Origin: Planctomycetaceae bacterium
GTDB lineage: Bacteria; Planctomycetota; Planctomycetia; Planctomycetales; Planctomycetaceae
NCBI GenBank assembly: GCA_041398825.1
Contig: JAWKTX010000001.1
Coordinates: 806,001-870,000 of the forward strand
DNA: 64,000 bases
Direction of reading: 5' to 3'
A program made the position numbers and the translations under genes. Shown here in pieces: positions 19,555 through 29,416 of the stretch (its first letter is position 1; each line of letters opens with the position of its first letter). The notes below the pieces were generated by a model, which did no database searches, was not told the origin of the DNA, and was given only the letters and a program-made list of their open reading frames with translations.

Positions 19555-20232
19555 TTGAAAAGCAGCTGGTTGATCAACGGGATGACTGCCGTCTGGCTGG
19601 TTCTGTCCGTTTCCGGCATCTGTGCGTTCTGGAACTACACATTTGTCAGTGCAGAGTTATCGCATACGCAGAATATGCTGCCGAGTGAAACGGATCTCTC
19701 GCCGGACTTCGAGCATTCACTACTTCTTGTTTTCGTGCACCCGAAATGCGCATGCACCATCGCAACCCTTGAGGAACTGAAGACCCTCTGGTCCAGGCTG
19801 AGTCAGCGAAGAGTTGCACCAATGCCTGCCCTGACTTTCGTCGTCAGAACTCCCGAAGAATTATCGGGCTGGGATGAAACTCCGATTGTCCGTATGTGTC
19901 GAGAATTCGCGGGAGGCCATGTCTATTTCGACGCGAACGGTGTGGAAACACGTCGATTCGGGATCACAACCTCCGGCACTTTGGCCCTGTATGGTCCGCA
20001 TGAGAATCTGTTGTACATCGGTGGGATTACGCAGTCGCGAGGCCATCGTGGTCCAAGTGCCGGTTCAGAGCAACTCTTTCGCGCGCTGGAGACCGGGCGA
20101 GCCTGTACGTCAAACGTTCCCGTCTTTGGGTGCCTGATGTTCTCTGGATCTGACGAGCGAAATTCGGCGGGTCTCGTTGAAAAGCGAAGTCAGGGGTTTG
20201 AAACCAAATCGTTCAGTACCGAAGTACATTGA
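19555..20232 (+). CDS. Membrane-anchored thioredoxin-like (RedB-like) protein
   Basis: The TTG at 19555, preceded by GGAGGA, gives a protein of 225 residues starting MKSSWLINGM; an earlier GTG at 19543 is possible. One N-terminal hydrophobic helix (about residues 8-30) anchors it with the rest outside the cytoplasm. The core contains LLLVFVHPKCACTIATLEEL, a thioredoxin-like fold whose usual CxxC is CAC, as in proteins annotated RedB. It probably handles thiols, metals or peroxide outside the membrane. It ends 12 bases before the chemoreceptor-like gene, so the two form an operon. Confidence 0.65.
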   Translation: MKSSWLINGMTAVWLVLSVSGICAFWNYTFVSAELSHTQNMLPSETDLSPDFEHSLLLVFVHPKCACTIATLEELKTLWSRLSQRRVAPMPALTFVVRTPEELSGWDETPIVRMCREFAGGHVYFDANGVETRRFGITTSGTLALYGPHENLLYIGGITQSRGHRGPSAGSEQLFRALETGRACTSNVPVFGCLMFSGSDERNSAGLVEKRSQGFETKSFSTEVH

Positions 20233-20244
20233 GGTCGGTTGGTT

Positions 20245-21591
20245 ATGAAGTCTGCATCAACGGTTCGGCTCGGGACGTCATCGGAAGACATTGTCAAAAA
20301 CGCATTTCGGGGGAGGCATGCACAGACCGATCGGGTCTTCATGTACCTGCTGCCGTTGCAGGGATTCGCGCTTATTCTGATGGCTGTGCTGCTCACGCCA
20401 TACACATGGAATGGAACAGAATCGTCCATCCATGTTCATGTCTGGGTTTCTGCCACGCTGGGCATGTTGATTACTGCTTTTCCCGCATTCCTTGCCTGGC
20501 TACGTCCGGGGGAGCAGAGTACTCGATTGATCATCGGTGTTGCCCAGACAATGATCACTGCGGTGTTGATCCATGTCGGTGGCGGTCGTATCGAAATGCA
20601 CTTCCATGCATTCGTTTCTCTTGCCATTCTTGCCGCATATCTGGATGTCGGTGTGATTGTCGCTGCGACGCTGACTCTTGCTCTGGACCATCTTGTCCGT
20701 GGAATTTATTTTCCGCAATCCGTATTCGGTATTGCCGAAGTCCAGCTGCTCCGAATTCTGGAACATGTCCTCTGGGTCGTGTTTGAAGATGTGATCCTGA
20801 TCCTGACAATCGTGCAGAGTCGAAGCAAGTACAAAAGCCTCTATCAGACATTTGCTGCGATCAATCGCTGCGTTCGAGCAATGGATATCGATCCGGACTA
20901 CGCTCAGTTTGCGATTCAAAGCGGCGCGGAAGGATTGTTGAGCCACGAGGCTGTTGAGAAGGGATTGCTGCTGATTCGAAACGGAATGCTACGGGTGCAG
21001 CACTCGGTCAGCGATATTGATTCTCAAACGGGGGTGTTGTCACAGACGGCCAGTTCTGCGGTGGATGTCGTTGAAACCGGAACTGAGCGCGCGGAAATTT
21101 CGCGCGAGGTAATGCGCCGACTCAACAGCAGTGTCGAAGAAATTTCGGCGTCGATTGCTGAAATTAATACGATTGCGGAGCAAACTCGACTGCTGGCTTT
21201 GAATGCGACGATCGAGGCCGCCCGTTCGAATTCTTCTGCCGGGGCGGGTTTTGCTGTCGTTGCCCGTCAGGTGAAGGAACTTTCAGTCAAGGCCAGCGTT
21301 GCGGCAAGTCGGATTACCAGGACGGCTCGGCTTTGTGAAGAACGCGTCGGAGAGAGCCTTGAAACCACAGACGACATTGCCCGCCAGCTTGATGAAGTCA
21401 AAGCCATTGTAAGATCGACGGATGAAACGATCTGCAGGATCCGCGAAGAAACAAGTTCTTCTTCGATGCGGATGGCACGGATGGTGAGAGCTTTTGATGT
21501 CGGTGCTGATATCGATCTGGGAGCTCCCAATCATGACCACGCCCTGCGTCGTCCTCCGGGGCAAGCTGAATTCGGTGAAATGATGTCCTGA
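20245..21591 (+). CDS. Membrane chemoreceptor-like protein with His-rich membrane sensor
   Basis: The protein has 448 residues from the ATG at 20245. The N-terminal half has about six hydrophobic helices. Conserved-looking His residues occur in IHVHVWVSA, GGGRIEMHFHAFVSL, LDHLVRGIYFPQSVFG and ILEHVLWVVFED; the same domain fronts many planctomycete and proteobacterial sensor kinases. The C-terminal half is a coiled-coil methyl-accepting (MCP) signalling domain whose tip reads EINTIAEQTRLLALNATIEA followed by GAGFAVVARQVKELS. There is no HAMP domain or periplasmic sensor domain. It follows the RedB-like gene by 12 bases. The ligand is unknown; metal, haem or oxygen sensing is possible. Confidence 0.8.
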   Translation: MKSASTVRLGTSSEDIVKNAFRGRHAQTDRVFMYLLPLQGFALILMAVLLTPYTWNGTESSIHVHVWVSATLGMLITAFPAFLAWLRPGEQSTRLIIGVAQTMITAVLIHVGGGRIEMHFHAFVSLAILAAYLDVGVIVAATLTLALDHLVRGIYFPQSVFGIAEVQLLRILEHVLWVVFEDVILILTIVQSRSKYKSLYQTFAAINRCVRAMDIDPDYAQFAIQSGAEGLLSHEAVEKGLLLIRNGMLRVQHSVSDIDSQTGVLSQTASSAVDVVETGTERAEISREVMRRLNSSVEEISASIAEINTIAEQTRLLALNATIEAARSNSSAGAGFAVVARQVKELSVKASVAASRITRTARLCEERVGESLETTDDIARQLDEVKAIVRSTDETICRIREETSSSSMRMARMVRAFDVGADIDLGAPNHDHALRRPPGQAEFGEMMS

Positions 21592-21609
21592 ATGGCGTGC
21601 AGAACCGCT

Positions 21610-22503
21610 TTAAGGCAGGACAGCCGGGGGGAGCCAGTGCCACCATGCCAGAGCAATGGGGCCTGCAAAAATCGGGCTGTCGATCAGGTCCAGCAGTCCA
21701 CCAAATCCGGGCATCAAAGCTGCTGAATCTTTTTTTCCTGTGTCCCGTTTGATCAATGATTCGCACAGGTCTCCTAACAGCCCGACAACTCCCATCAACG
21801 CACAGTAGGCCACAACCACAACGGGGTGACCGGGTGTTGGGGCGGACTCGAAAAGCTGGCCGCCGAAACACAACCAGAGGCCTCCACCGGCGATACTGCC
21901 AAACAAGGCTCCGTTGAAGCCCATCCACGTCTTTCCCGGGCTCAGCTTTGGAGCCATCCTGCGTTTGCCCCAGAGTCGTCCAAAGGTATACGCCCCGATA
22001 TCTCCTGCTTTTACCGCAATGACCATGGATCCGATTGCAAAATATGCGATCGACGCATCAGGAAACCATCGGAACTGGGCGACGATTGCGAGCAATCCAC
22101 TTCCGTATACAACGGTCAGCAGATTTGCGCCCAGAGATTCCATCGATGCGCCTGGTTCCGAGAAGACCACAGCTTCACGGACCAGCAGAACGAGAAAGGA
22201 GCTGATCAGGGCTGCTGTGATCCATCCCATTGATATCAGGACTGACGGCTCGTGCCCCGGCAGGAGAACGTGCATCCAGGCTGCAAGAATGACAACCGCC
22301 GAGCAGGTGCCGGTTAGTCTGAACGATGGGCGAATCGATCGGACTCGCATCAGCGTCGACATTTCGAAAGCATTGCGAACCGCTGCTGCGAGGCAGAATG
22401 CAAGCAGTCCCCAGGCTGCGCTACCCAACGTCGAATCGAACCAGAAGAGTGCAATCAATGACGGGACAACGATCACCGAAACGAGTACGCGCCAGCCAAG
22501 CAT
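21610..22503 (-). CDS. cdsA: Phosphatidate cytidylyltransferase
   Basis: CdsA makes CDP-diacylglycerol from phosphatidate and CTP for phospholipid synthesis. The 297-residue protein has about eight membrane helices and the C-terminal family signature: KAGDIGAYTFGRLWGKR, KLSPGKTWMGFNGALFGS, then LGDLCESLIKRDTGKKDS followed by PGFGGLLDLIDS. The N-terminal half is mostly hydrophobic. It follows uppS by 68 bases on the same strand, and both act in membrane lipid metabolism. Confidence 0.94.
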   Translation of the reverse strand: MLGWRVLVSVIVVPSLIALFWFDSTLGSAAWGLLAFCLAAAVRNAFEMSTLMRVRSIRPSFRLTGTCSAVVILAAWMHVLLPGHEPSVLISMGWITAALISSFLVLLVREAVVFSEPGASMESLGANLLTVVYGSGLLAIVAQFRWFPDASIAYFAIGSMVIAVKAGDIGAYTFGRLWGKRRMAPKLSPGKTWMGFNGALFGSIAGGGLWLCFGGQLFESAPTPGHPVVVVAYCALMGVVGLLGDLCESLIKRDTGKKDSAALMPGFGGLLDLIDSPIFAGPIALAWWHWLPPAVLP

Positions 22504-22571
22504 AGAAGGGCCTTCGTGAAATATGGCGAGGGGGGATGCTGATTGAGTCGTCGTCTGCTGGTGACTCGACC

Positions 22572-23363
22572 TCAGGATTTTTCGCTGGCGACTGCGCCCT
22601 GCATGTTTGCGAGGCCGCCAAAACGACGATCTCTGGAGGCAAAGTCCCGCAGAGCATCGTAGAGATCAGGCTCTCGAAACTCGGGCCAGAATTTATTCGT
22701 AACCCACAACTCTGCGTAGCTGATCTGCCACAGCAGGAAGTTACTGATTCGCATTTCGCCCGCTGTTCGGATCACCAGATCCGGGTCCGGCATTCCCTGA
22801 GTCATCAAGTGGTCTGTGATGGTCTTTTCACTAATACTTTCAGGTTCAAGGCGACCCTCACTGACCTCCCTGCCGATGCGGCGAACAGCGTCCGCGATCT
22901 CCATTCTCGCACCATAATTCACGGCCAGACACAACATCATGCCGGTATTGTTTGCAGAGACTTCTTCCGTTTGGCGAATCTCCGACTGGATAACCGGATC
23001 CAGTTCCTCCACGCGACCAATCACTCGAAATCTCAAACCTTGTGCCATGATCTCCTGCCGCTCTTCGACCAGATATTGCCGGAGCAGCGTCATTAACAGG
23101 CTGAGTTCCTGCCTGGGGCGTTTCCAGTTTTCACTGGAAAAGCAGTACAGGGTCAATTGTTTCAGGCCGAGTCGACTGCATTCCTCAACAATGCATCGGA
23201 CGGATTTAACGCCACGGCGGTGTCCCTCAATTCTGGGCAGAAATCGTCCTTGCGCCCATCGGCCGTTTCCATCCATAATGATGGCAATGTGGCCGGGCAG
23301 GCGCGGGCGGAGCAGCCCTCGCTCTGCCAGTTGTGCGTCAGTATAGGGGATATTGGGGGACAC
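22572..23363 (-). CDS. uppS: Isoprenyl (undecaprenyl) diphosphate synthase
   Basis: UppS condenses isopentenyl diphosphate onto farnesyl diphosphate to make the C55 carrier lipid used by MraY and MurG. The 263-residue protein has HIAIIMDGNGRWA (near residues 25-37, with catalytic Asp), GHRRG, LYCFSSENWKRP, and the C-terminal DLVIRTAGEMRISNFLLWQ and YAELWVTNKFWPEF. The start is GTG. Genes run asd, metal-binding lipoprotein, uppS, cdsA with gaps of 63-94 bases, so partial co-transcription is possible. Confidence 0.95.
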   Translation of the reverse strand: MSPNIPYTDAQLAERGLLRPRLPGHIAIIMDGNGRWAQGRFLPRIEGHRRGVKSVRCIVEECSRLGLKQLTLYCFSSENWKRPRQELSLLMTLLRQYLVEERQEIMAQGLRFRVIGRVEELDPVIQSEIRQTEEVSANNTGMMLCLAVNYGARMEIADAVRRIGREVSEGRLEPESISEKTITDHLMTQGMPDPDLVIRTAGEMRISNFLLWQISYAELWVTNKFWPEFREPDLYDALRDFASRDRRFGGLANMQGAVASEKS

Positions 23364-23426
23364 TCGTTGCCTCAGAATCTTCTGAATTGCACTCTGAATT
23401 GCACAAGGAGCAGACGTGCTTCGTAG

Positions 23427-24503
23427 TTACTTGTTGACGGTATCGTCGCTGGCGCACACCGCAGACAGACGTTTGATGTTTGCCGCAAGTCGATCGATGA
23501 TACTGCCGGAATCATCGCGAATTCGTTCGCACAGGTCGATGCTGACCAGTGGAAGCTGAGCGGATTCTGCCAGGTTTTGGACATCTTGTCCGCGTCCTGT
23601 GACCGCCAGGAACACATCAAACTGCTCATCCTGCACAGCCTGCTGAAATTCAGCCACTTCCGCTGCACTCAGTTCGGCTGTTGTCGAGGGCAATGGCCAG
23701 TGCAGGTATTTCACGGTCCATCCGAGTTTCTTGGCCAGATAGTTGAACTGCGGACCGTCCGCGAGGACTTTAGGAGGATTTCGGGACGTGGCGGCAGCCA
23801 GCTTGTTGATCGCCTGTTCCAGCCGATCAATCTGTCGCTGCAGTGCAGCGGCTCGTCTGGCGATAGCATCTGCTGAATCCGGTGCCAGTTTCGATAGTGC
23901 GGCTTCGACCTGTCGGGCTTGTGACGCCATTAGCTCTGCATCCAACCATGTTGCCCAGATTGTGCCCGGGTGACTGTGTTTTCCATCCGGGCCATGCTGA
24001 TGCGTTAATGCATCCGGTATGCGAAGGAACTGGTCGTAATAACCGGAAGCCGTGTCGATCATTCGTGAACGCGGCAGCGTGATCCGATCACGCCACGGTT
24101 CAAAGCCAGCGCCATTGATCAGCAACAAGTCTGCATCCTGTATTCGACGGACGTCATCCAGAGATGGTTTCCAGTCGATCGAGAGTTCGCCGTTACCAAC
24201 CACCGCTTCGATGCGGAACGGCTGGTGCACGCTCGGTGCAGGATCGACATTGCCTGATTCATCATCGCCGAATTCATTCGGGATCGGCGTTGCATCCTCT
24301 GAGACAAGTTGCGAAGCGATGGCATACAGGGGCCAGGAAGTTACCGCGACCGTCCTGATGCGCGTCTGTTCTGCATCAGGATCATTGGCTGTTGAAGGGG
24401 ATCGGTTCGAACACCCCGCGATCATACCAACGCAAACGATCAGTAGGACCGTTGGTACGATTGGCATAGAAGAGTATCGGCGGGGTTGGAACAGTCGACG
24501 CAT
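23427..24503 (-). CDS. ZnuA-like metal ABC transporter substrate-binding lipoprotein
   Basis: The 358-residue protein carries metal (zinc or manganese) to an ABC permease. Its signal sequence ends in the lipobox MIAG|C, so the mature protein is lipid-anchored. The SBP_bac_9 fold is seen in DLLLINGAGFEPWRD, DALTHQHGPDGKHSHPGT (a His-rich loop) and ADGPQFNYLAKKLGW, with likely metal-binding His residues in the HQHG and HSHP region. An open frame reaches 105 codons further upstream, but only the ATG at 24503 gives a signal peptide. No permease or ATPase gene is adjacent, so partners lie elsewhere. Confidence 0.82.
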   Translation of the reverse strand: MRRLFQPRRYSSMPIVPTVLLIVCVGMIAGCSNRSPSTANDPDAEQTRIRTVAVTSWPLYAIASQLVSEDATPIPNEFGDDESGNVDPAPSVHQPFRIEAVVGNGELSIDWKPSLDDVRRIQDADLLLINGAGFEPWRDRITLPRSRMIDTASGYYDQFLRIPDALTHQHGPDGKHSHPGTIWATWLDAELMASQARQVEAALSKLAPDSADAIARRAAALQRQIDRLEQAINKLAAATSRNPPKVLADGPQFNYLAKKLGWTVKYLHWPLPSTTAELSAAEVAEFQQAVQDEQFDVFLAVTGRGQDVQNLAESAQLPLVSIDLCERIRDDSGSIIDRLAANIKRLSAVCASDDTVNK

Positions 24504-24597
24504 GTCCTGCAATGCCCTGATCAAAAACGTCGGCGAGACAGATCGTCCCGCCGAATTGATTGCGGAAACTATACCGCAGACGGCTGAAAAGCCGGGA

Positions 24598-25602
<1,005 letters not shown>

Positions 25603-25835
25603 AAACTTGTCCTTACTTGAGCTTTACGTTGAATTGACGTGTAAACACAGAGACGGCTGACCACCCGGACTGGTGCGAAGCCTGAGATGCACGCTAGACT
25701 GGCTCGATTCCGCACCGGGTGGATCACGTTCGATGCCGTATTTTGGTCTGGTTGGTCCTGGGAAAATATCGATCTCCCGGGAAAATTCAAATTCGGCCAG
25801 ACAAACTTCTATTTCCCCGCAATCAGAAGCCTGCC

Positions 25836-26399
25836 GTGGCTGCCCCAGACAATTCTGAATTTCAGCGTGCCTTTGTGGAAACCGTCAATTTATTGACGTG
25901 TGACACGGAGCGCGCGCTGGGAGTCATGTTTGATTTGACGGCGCAGCGGCTCGTTCGTTTTGCGATGACAATCACGGGGAATCAGCCGGATGCCGAAGAC
26001 GCGCTTCAGGGGGCGTTTTCGAGGATAGCTGGTAAACCTCGCTTGCTTGCCCGCGCAGATTCCCCCTGGCCGTATCTGATTCGGACAGTTCGAAATGAAG
26101 CATTGCGGATTCTTCAGAAGCGAAGGCATATCACCAGCAGTGATTCGCTGGATGCGAGGCCATCAGGATCCGAAGATTCTGAAACGGCCATGGTTTTCGA
26201 AGAGACCAATGAGCGGGTCCGGCGAGTTCTCGGCACATTACCTCAATCTCAATATGAAGTTGTCATTCTCAAACACTGGGAAGATCTGACCTTCGCTGAA
26301 ATCGCAGAAGCCCTTGGCTTGTCACAGAATACAGTGGCGAGTCGGTACCGCTATGCGATGGAGAAGCTCCAGCGAAGTTTGGAACCGCTCATGAAATAA
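25836..26399 (+). CDS. Sigma-70 family (ECF-like) RNA polymerase sigma factor
   Basis: The sigma-factor part begins near the GTG at 25836 (187 residues); the frame is open to 25719. Region 2 spans about residues 20-90 (LTAQRLVRFAMTITGNQPDAEDALQGAFSRIA) and region 4 about 120-180 (LPQSQYEVVILKHWEDLTFAEIAEALGLSQNTVASRYRYAMEKL), a helix-turn-helix that contacts the -35 element. The next gene encodes a one-pass membrane protein, and then a secretion operon begins. Sigma factor, membrane protein and secretion genes are therefore probably regulated together; this is inferred from position only. Confidence 0.85.
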   Translation: MAAPDNSEFQRAFVETVNLLTCDTERALGVMFDLTAQRLVRFAMTITGNQPDAEDALQGAFSRIAGKPRLLARADSPWPYLIRTVRNEALRILQKRRHITSSDSLDARPSGSEDSETAMVFEETNERVRRVLGTLPQSQYEVVILKHWEDLTFAEIAEALGLSQNTVASRYRYAMEKLQRSLEPLMK

Positions 26400-26419
26400 A
26401 TGGACAAACAGAAACGGTC

Positions 26420-26935
26420 ATGAAAAACAAACCGCAATCATTACCAGATCCGATGCTTCCCGAGCATCAGTTGATTCGGGATGCGGCGTCACTACCACAA
26501 CTTTCCTCCGGCCTGCGCCAGCAGGTGATGGCAAGTTGTGGCCAGGAGATTCGTCTTGCAAGGTGGAAGTCGCGGTCGACAGCCGGCGGTGTTGTCGTGA
26601 TTGTCTGCTGCCTGCTGTTCATGGTTGCTGTCAGGCAACCCGTTCCGCCAGATCAGATGACGCAGGAAGCTACGCCAACCGGAAGTCAAGGTCCGCAGGA
26701 ATTCCATCCGGAGGGTTCTCCCGGTGGATCGCCAGGTTATGAATCACCGGATCAGGATTCGACCAGTCGGGATCTTCCCGTGGCTGAACAGATGCATTTT
26801 CCTGCACCGAGGAGTCCTGTTGAACGGCAAAGGCAGGAGACTCAGGCTCCACAGGAACAGAGGCAGATCAATTTCCTGATGGAAGAGTTGAGAATGCGTC
26901 AGAAAAAATTATGCGGGGCCCTGCCCGTGTTCTAG
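26420..26935 (+). CDS. One-pass membrane protein, possible anti-sigma factor
   Basis: The 171-residue protein has a cytoplasmic N-terminus of about 50 residues, one transmembrane helix (GGVVVIVCCLLFMVAV, about 56-71), and a Pro/Gln/Glu-rich extracytoplasmic tail. It starts 20 bases after the sigma factor gene. This arrangement is typical of anti-sigma factors, but no zinc-binding anti-sigma motif (HxxxCxxC) is visible in the N-terminal region. It could also be a small pilus-assembly component. Confidence 0.6.
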   Translation: MKNKPQSLPDPMLPEHQLIRDAASLPQLSSGLRQQVMASCGQEIRLARWKSRSTAGGVVVIVCCLLFMVAVRQPVPPDQMTQEATPTGSQGPQEFHPEGSPGGSPGYESPDQDSTSRDLPVAEQMHFPAPRSPVERQRQETQAPQEQRQINFLMEELRMRQKKLCGALPVF

Positions 26936-26977
26936 TGAGTTTCTGGATGCCATGAGTCATCGGCTCCTGCTGCAGGC

Positions 26978-28273
26978 ATGGCTGTTCTGAATGATTTGCA
27001 GCACTCCGCGATTCATCTGGAACCACGACTGTTTCCTGGCGTGATCAACGGCGGTGACAACCAGCAGGAATTCGAATACGTGATCTCTGAAGAAACCGGT
27101 GGATCCTTTACGGCTGCGATGGCGAACCTGCCGGTACAGGCGGAAGATTACGTTCCACAGGTTGTGAGCCTGCTTCTGAAGGAAGCTCGTGCAGCCCGTG
27201 CAAGTGACGTGCATCTGGTGCCAGGCTCCGGCGGCATGAAGATGCTGTGGCGTCTTGATGGAGTGCTGCAGGCCGTCGCGGTCTTCGATGCTGAGACGGG
27301 GACTCGGCTGGTAGCTCGACTCAAAGTGATTTGCGGACTCCTGACTTATCGCACCGATCTTCCTCAGGAGGGGCGTGTTTCCCGGGAGTATTCTGCCACG
27401 GAAATCCGCGTGACCACGTTTCCAACGTTATACGGGGAGAAAGCCGCCATTCGGCTTTTTGCAGGCAGTGATGATCTGAAACGACTGGATCAACTGGGGC
27501 TGCCGTTGTCGATTGAGCAGTCACTGCGTCACCAGCTCTTGTCTACGGATGGCGTCATTCTGTTGACAGGGCCGTCGGGAAGCGGCAAGACAACGACGGT
27601 TTACGCCTGTCTGCGAGAAATCCTTCAGGCTTCCGGGGATGGCCGAAGCGTGATGACTCTCGAAGATCCGATTGAAGTGGCTGTTGATGGGACGACTCAG
27701 TCTCAGGTCCGGACGTCGTCGGGCTTTGATCTGATGACGGGATTACGATCGTTAATGCGGCAGGATCCGGACGTGATTATGGTTGGCGAAATTCGCGACC
27801 CCGCCACGGCCGAAGCTGCATTTCAGGCATCATTAACGGGGCATCTGGTTCTGACAACATTTCATGCGGGGAGCTGTGTGGAAGCAATCGCGCGGCTTCT
27901 TGATATGCATCTGGAACCTTATGTCCTGCGGAGCTCCTTGCGCAGCGTGGTATGCCAGAGACTTGTTCGTCAGATCGTCAATCCATCAGATTTGGAGAAA
28001 CAATCAGACAAATCAGCAGCAGCAGCTGGTCACCACGTTTACAAAGGGCGTCGGGTGATTGCCGAAATGCTGACACTGGAGACTCCTGAGCTGGCGCGAG
28101 CGGTGATGCGGAAGTCGGATACCAGGGAGCTTGCTCGTATCGTGCAGAGTTGTGGCATAAAAACGCTGCGGGATGTCGCGTTGAACGCAGTGTCGGAGGG
28201 TGTGACGACGGAAGAAGAAGTGTTTCGTGTGCTTGGCATGTCGCCTGGTTCTGAACCGGTCGCCCAGTTGTAA
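26978..28273 (+). CDS. GspE/PilB-type secretion ATPase without zinc module
   Basis: The 431-residue protein is a hexameric ATPase of type II secretion or type IV pilus machines. It has the N2 domain with ARASDVHLVP, Walker A GPSGSGKTTTV near residues 197-207, the Asp box TLEDPIE, Walker B in DPDVIMVGEIRDPATAEAA, and the His box GHLVLTTFHAGS. The N-terminal N1 domain is reduced to about 50 residues, and the four-Cys zinc module found in most GspE and PilB proteins is missing (no Cys pairs between about 330 and 370). It is followed by three GspF-like genes; this suggests a specialised machine distinct from PilB at 60.8 kb. Confidence 0.9.
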   Translation: MAVLNDLQHSAIHLEPRLFPGVINGGDNQQEFEYVISEETGGSFTAAMANLPVQAEDYVPQVVSLLLKEARAARASDVHLVPGSGGMKMLWRLDGVLQAVAVFDAETGTRLVARLKVICGLLTYRTDLPQEGRVSREYSATEIRVTTFPTLYGEKAAIRLFAGSDDLKRLDQLGLPLSIEQSLRHQLLSTDGVILLTGPSGSGKTTTVYACLREILQASGDGRSVMTLEDPIEVAVDGTTQSQVRTSSGFDLMTGLRSLMRQDPDVIMVGEIRDPATAEAAFQASLTGHLVLTTFHAGSCVEAIARLLDMHLEPYVLRSSLRSVVCQRLVRQIVNPSDLEKQSDKSAAAAGHHVYKGRRVIAEMLTLETPELARAVMRKSDTRELARIVQSCGIKTLRDVALNAVSEGVTTEEEVFRVLGMSPGSEPVAQL

Positions 28274-28296
28274 TTTGGTATTTCTGAAAGACTGCT

Positions 28297-29367
28297 GTGA
28301 AGACATCTCAACTCAGCCTCGAAGACATTCGCAATCTCAGCGACGAGGTTCGATTAATCGTGAGAGCCGGGCTGCCGTTGGAGCAGCATCTGGCTGCCGC
28401 TGGCAAGGGCCATGGGAAACGGCTGGAGTTGTTGACGCAATCCATGATTCAGCATTTGAATAATGGAGAACGGTTGTCGGACGTCATCGATCAGGAACAA
28501 AGTGGAGCTTCCCGGATGTTGTCCGCGGCTGTGGCTGCGGGAGTACATTGTGGCGATCTGGGGACAACCATTGAAATGATGGGCGACTTTGCCAGCGATC
28601 TGGCAGACTTGCGGAAGAAGATTGTCCATGCGATGACGTATCCACTGATTGTGCTGGCATTGGCGTGGGGAATGTTTGCCGTGTTTACTCGCCTCAGCCT
28701 TGTCCGGATTTATTCCGCAGCGATGGACCTGGGGGTTGAGTTTCATCCTGTTCTTGATCGGTTCATCGAAATCGTTGTCGATTACCCGGAGATTATGTTT
28801 CTGGTTCCCCTGGCGTTTCTGTTGCTGTGGGGGGGCTGGGTGATATCCGGCCGTGCTTCTTCAATGGCTTTTCGCGGACCGGAGCGATTGCTGTTGTTGT
28901 GCCCCGGCGTTGGAGGTTTGGTTCGGGATATGCGGTTCTACACCCTGACACGCATTCTGGGGATCATGATTGAGAAACAGATGCCTTTGCCGGATGCTCT
29001 GGTTTTGGCCGGCGCAGCGTGCGGCTCCGCAAATCTGGATCAGGCCTGCCAGAAAGCAGCTGAGAAGATTTTCAACGGGGATGCGACCGGTTTAAGCGTG
29101 AATTCACGCTGGAAGCGTGGCCAGATGCCACCATTGCTTCAGGCTTGTCTGAAGCAGGCGTCAAGCAATGCTGACCGCCTTTCGCTGCGTCTTTCTGCAA
29201 TTGCTCAACACTATCGGACGCGGCTGGATTTTAATTCGGCATGGATCCGAGTCGTGATGCCGATTGCAATTTTTCTGGTCGTTGCTGGTGGTTCCGTTGT
29301 TCTCTATTCCGCTTCGATTTTCTGGCCGGTCGTCGAAATCTATCAGCAGTTAGCAAGCTTATCCTGA
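28297..29367 (+). CDS. GspF-type inner-membrane protein, paralogue 1
   Basis: This 356-residue protein with a GTG start has two T2SSF helical domains. The first includes RLIVRAGLPLEQHLAAAG and GVHCGDLGTTIEMMG; the second includes LTRILGIMIEKQMPLPDALVLAG. Membrane helices lie near residues 110-130, 165-185 and at the C-terminus. GspF is the platform protein onto which GspE docks and through which pseudopilins are pushed outward. It starts 23 bases after the ATPase gene. It differs from the next two paralogues in lacking their C-terminal LLNDL motif. Confidence 0.85.
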   Translation: MKTSQLSLEDIRNLSDEVRLIVRAGLPLEQHLAAAGKGHGKRLELLTQSMIQHLNNGERLSDVIDQEQSGASRMLSAAVAAGVHCGDLGTTIEMMGDFASDLADLRKKIVHAMTYPLIVLALAWGMFAVFTRLSLVRIYSAAMDLGVEFHPVLDRFIEIVVDYPEIMFLVPLAFLLLWGGWVISGRASSMAFRGPERLLLLCPGVGGLVRDMRFYTLTRILGIMIEKQMPLPDALVLAGAACGSANLDQACQKAAEKIFNGDATGLSVNSRWKRGQMPPLLQACLKQASSNADRLSLRLSAIAQHYRTRLDFNSAWIRVVMPIAIFLVVAGGSVVLYSASIFWPVVEIYQQLASLS

Positions 29368-29416
29368 ATTCTGCGATCGAACAATTCCCCTGATCGACCC
29401 GGTGAAATACCGAAAT

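Noticed and set aside
24390..24420. GGTTCGAACACC, a T-arm-like sequence
   Set aside because: It lies inside the metal-binding lipoprotein gene and no acceptor or anticodon stem can be formed around it.
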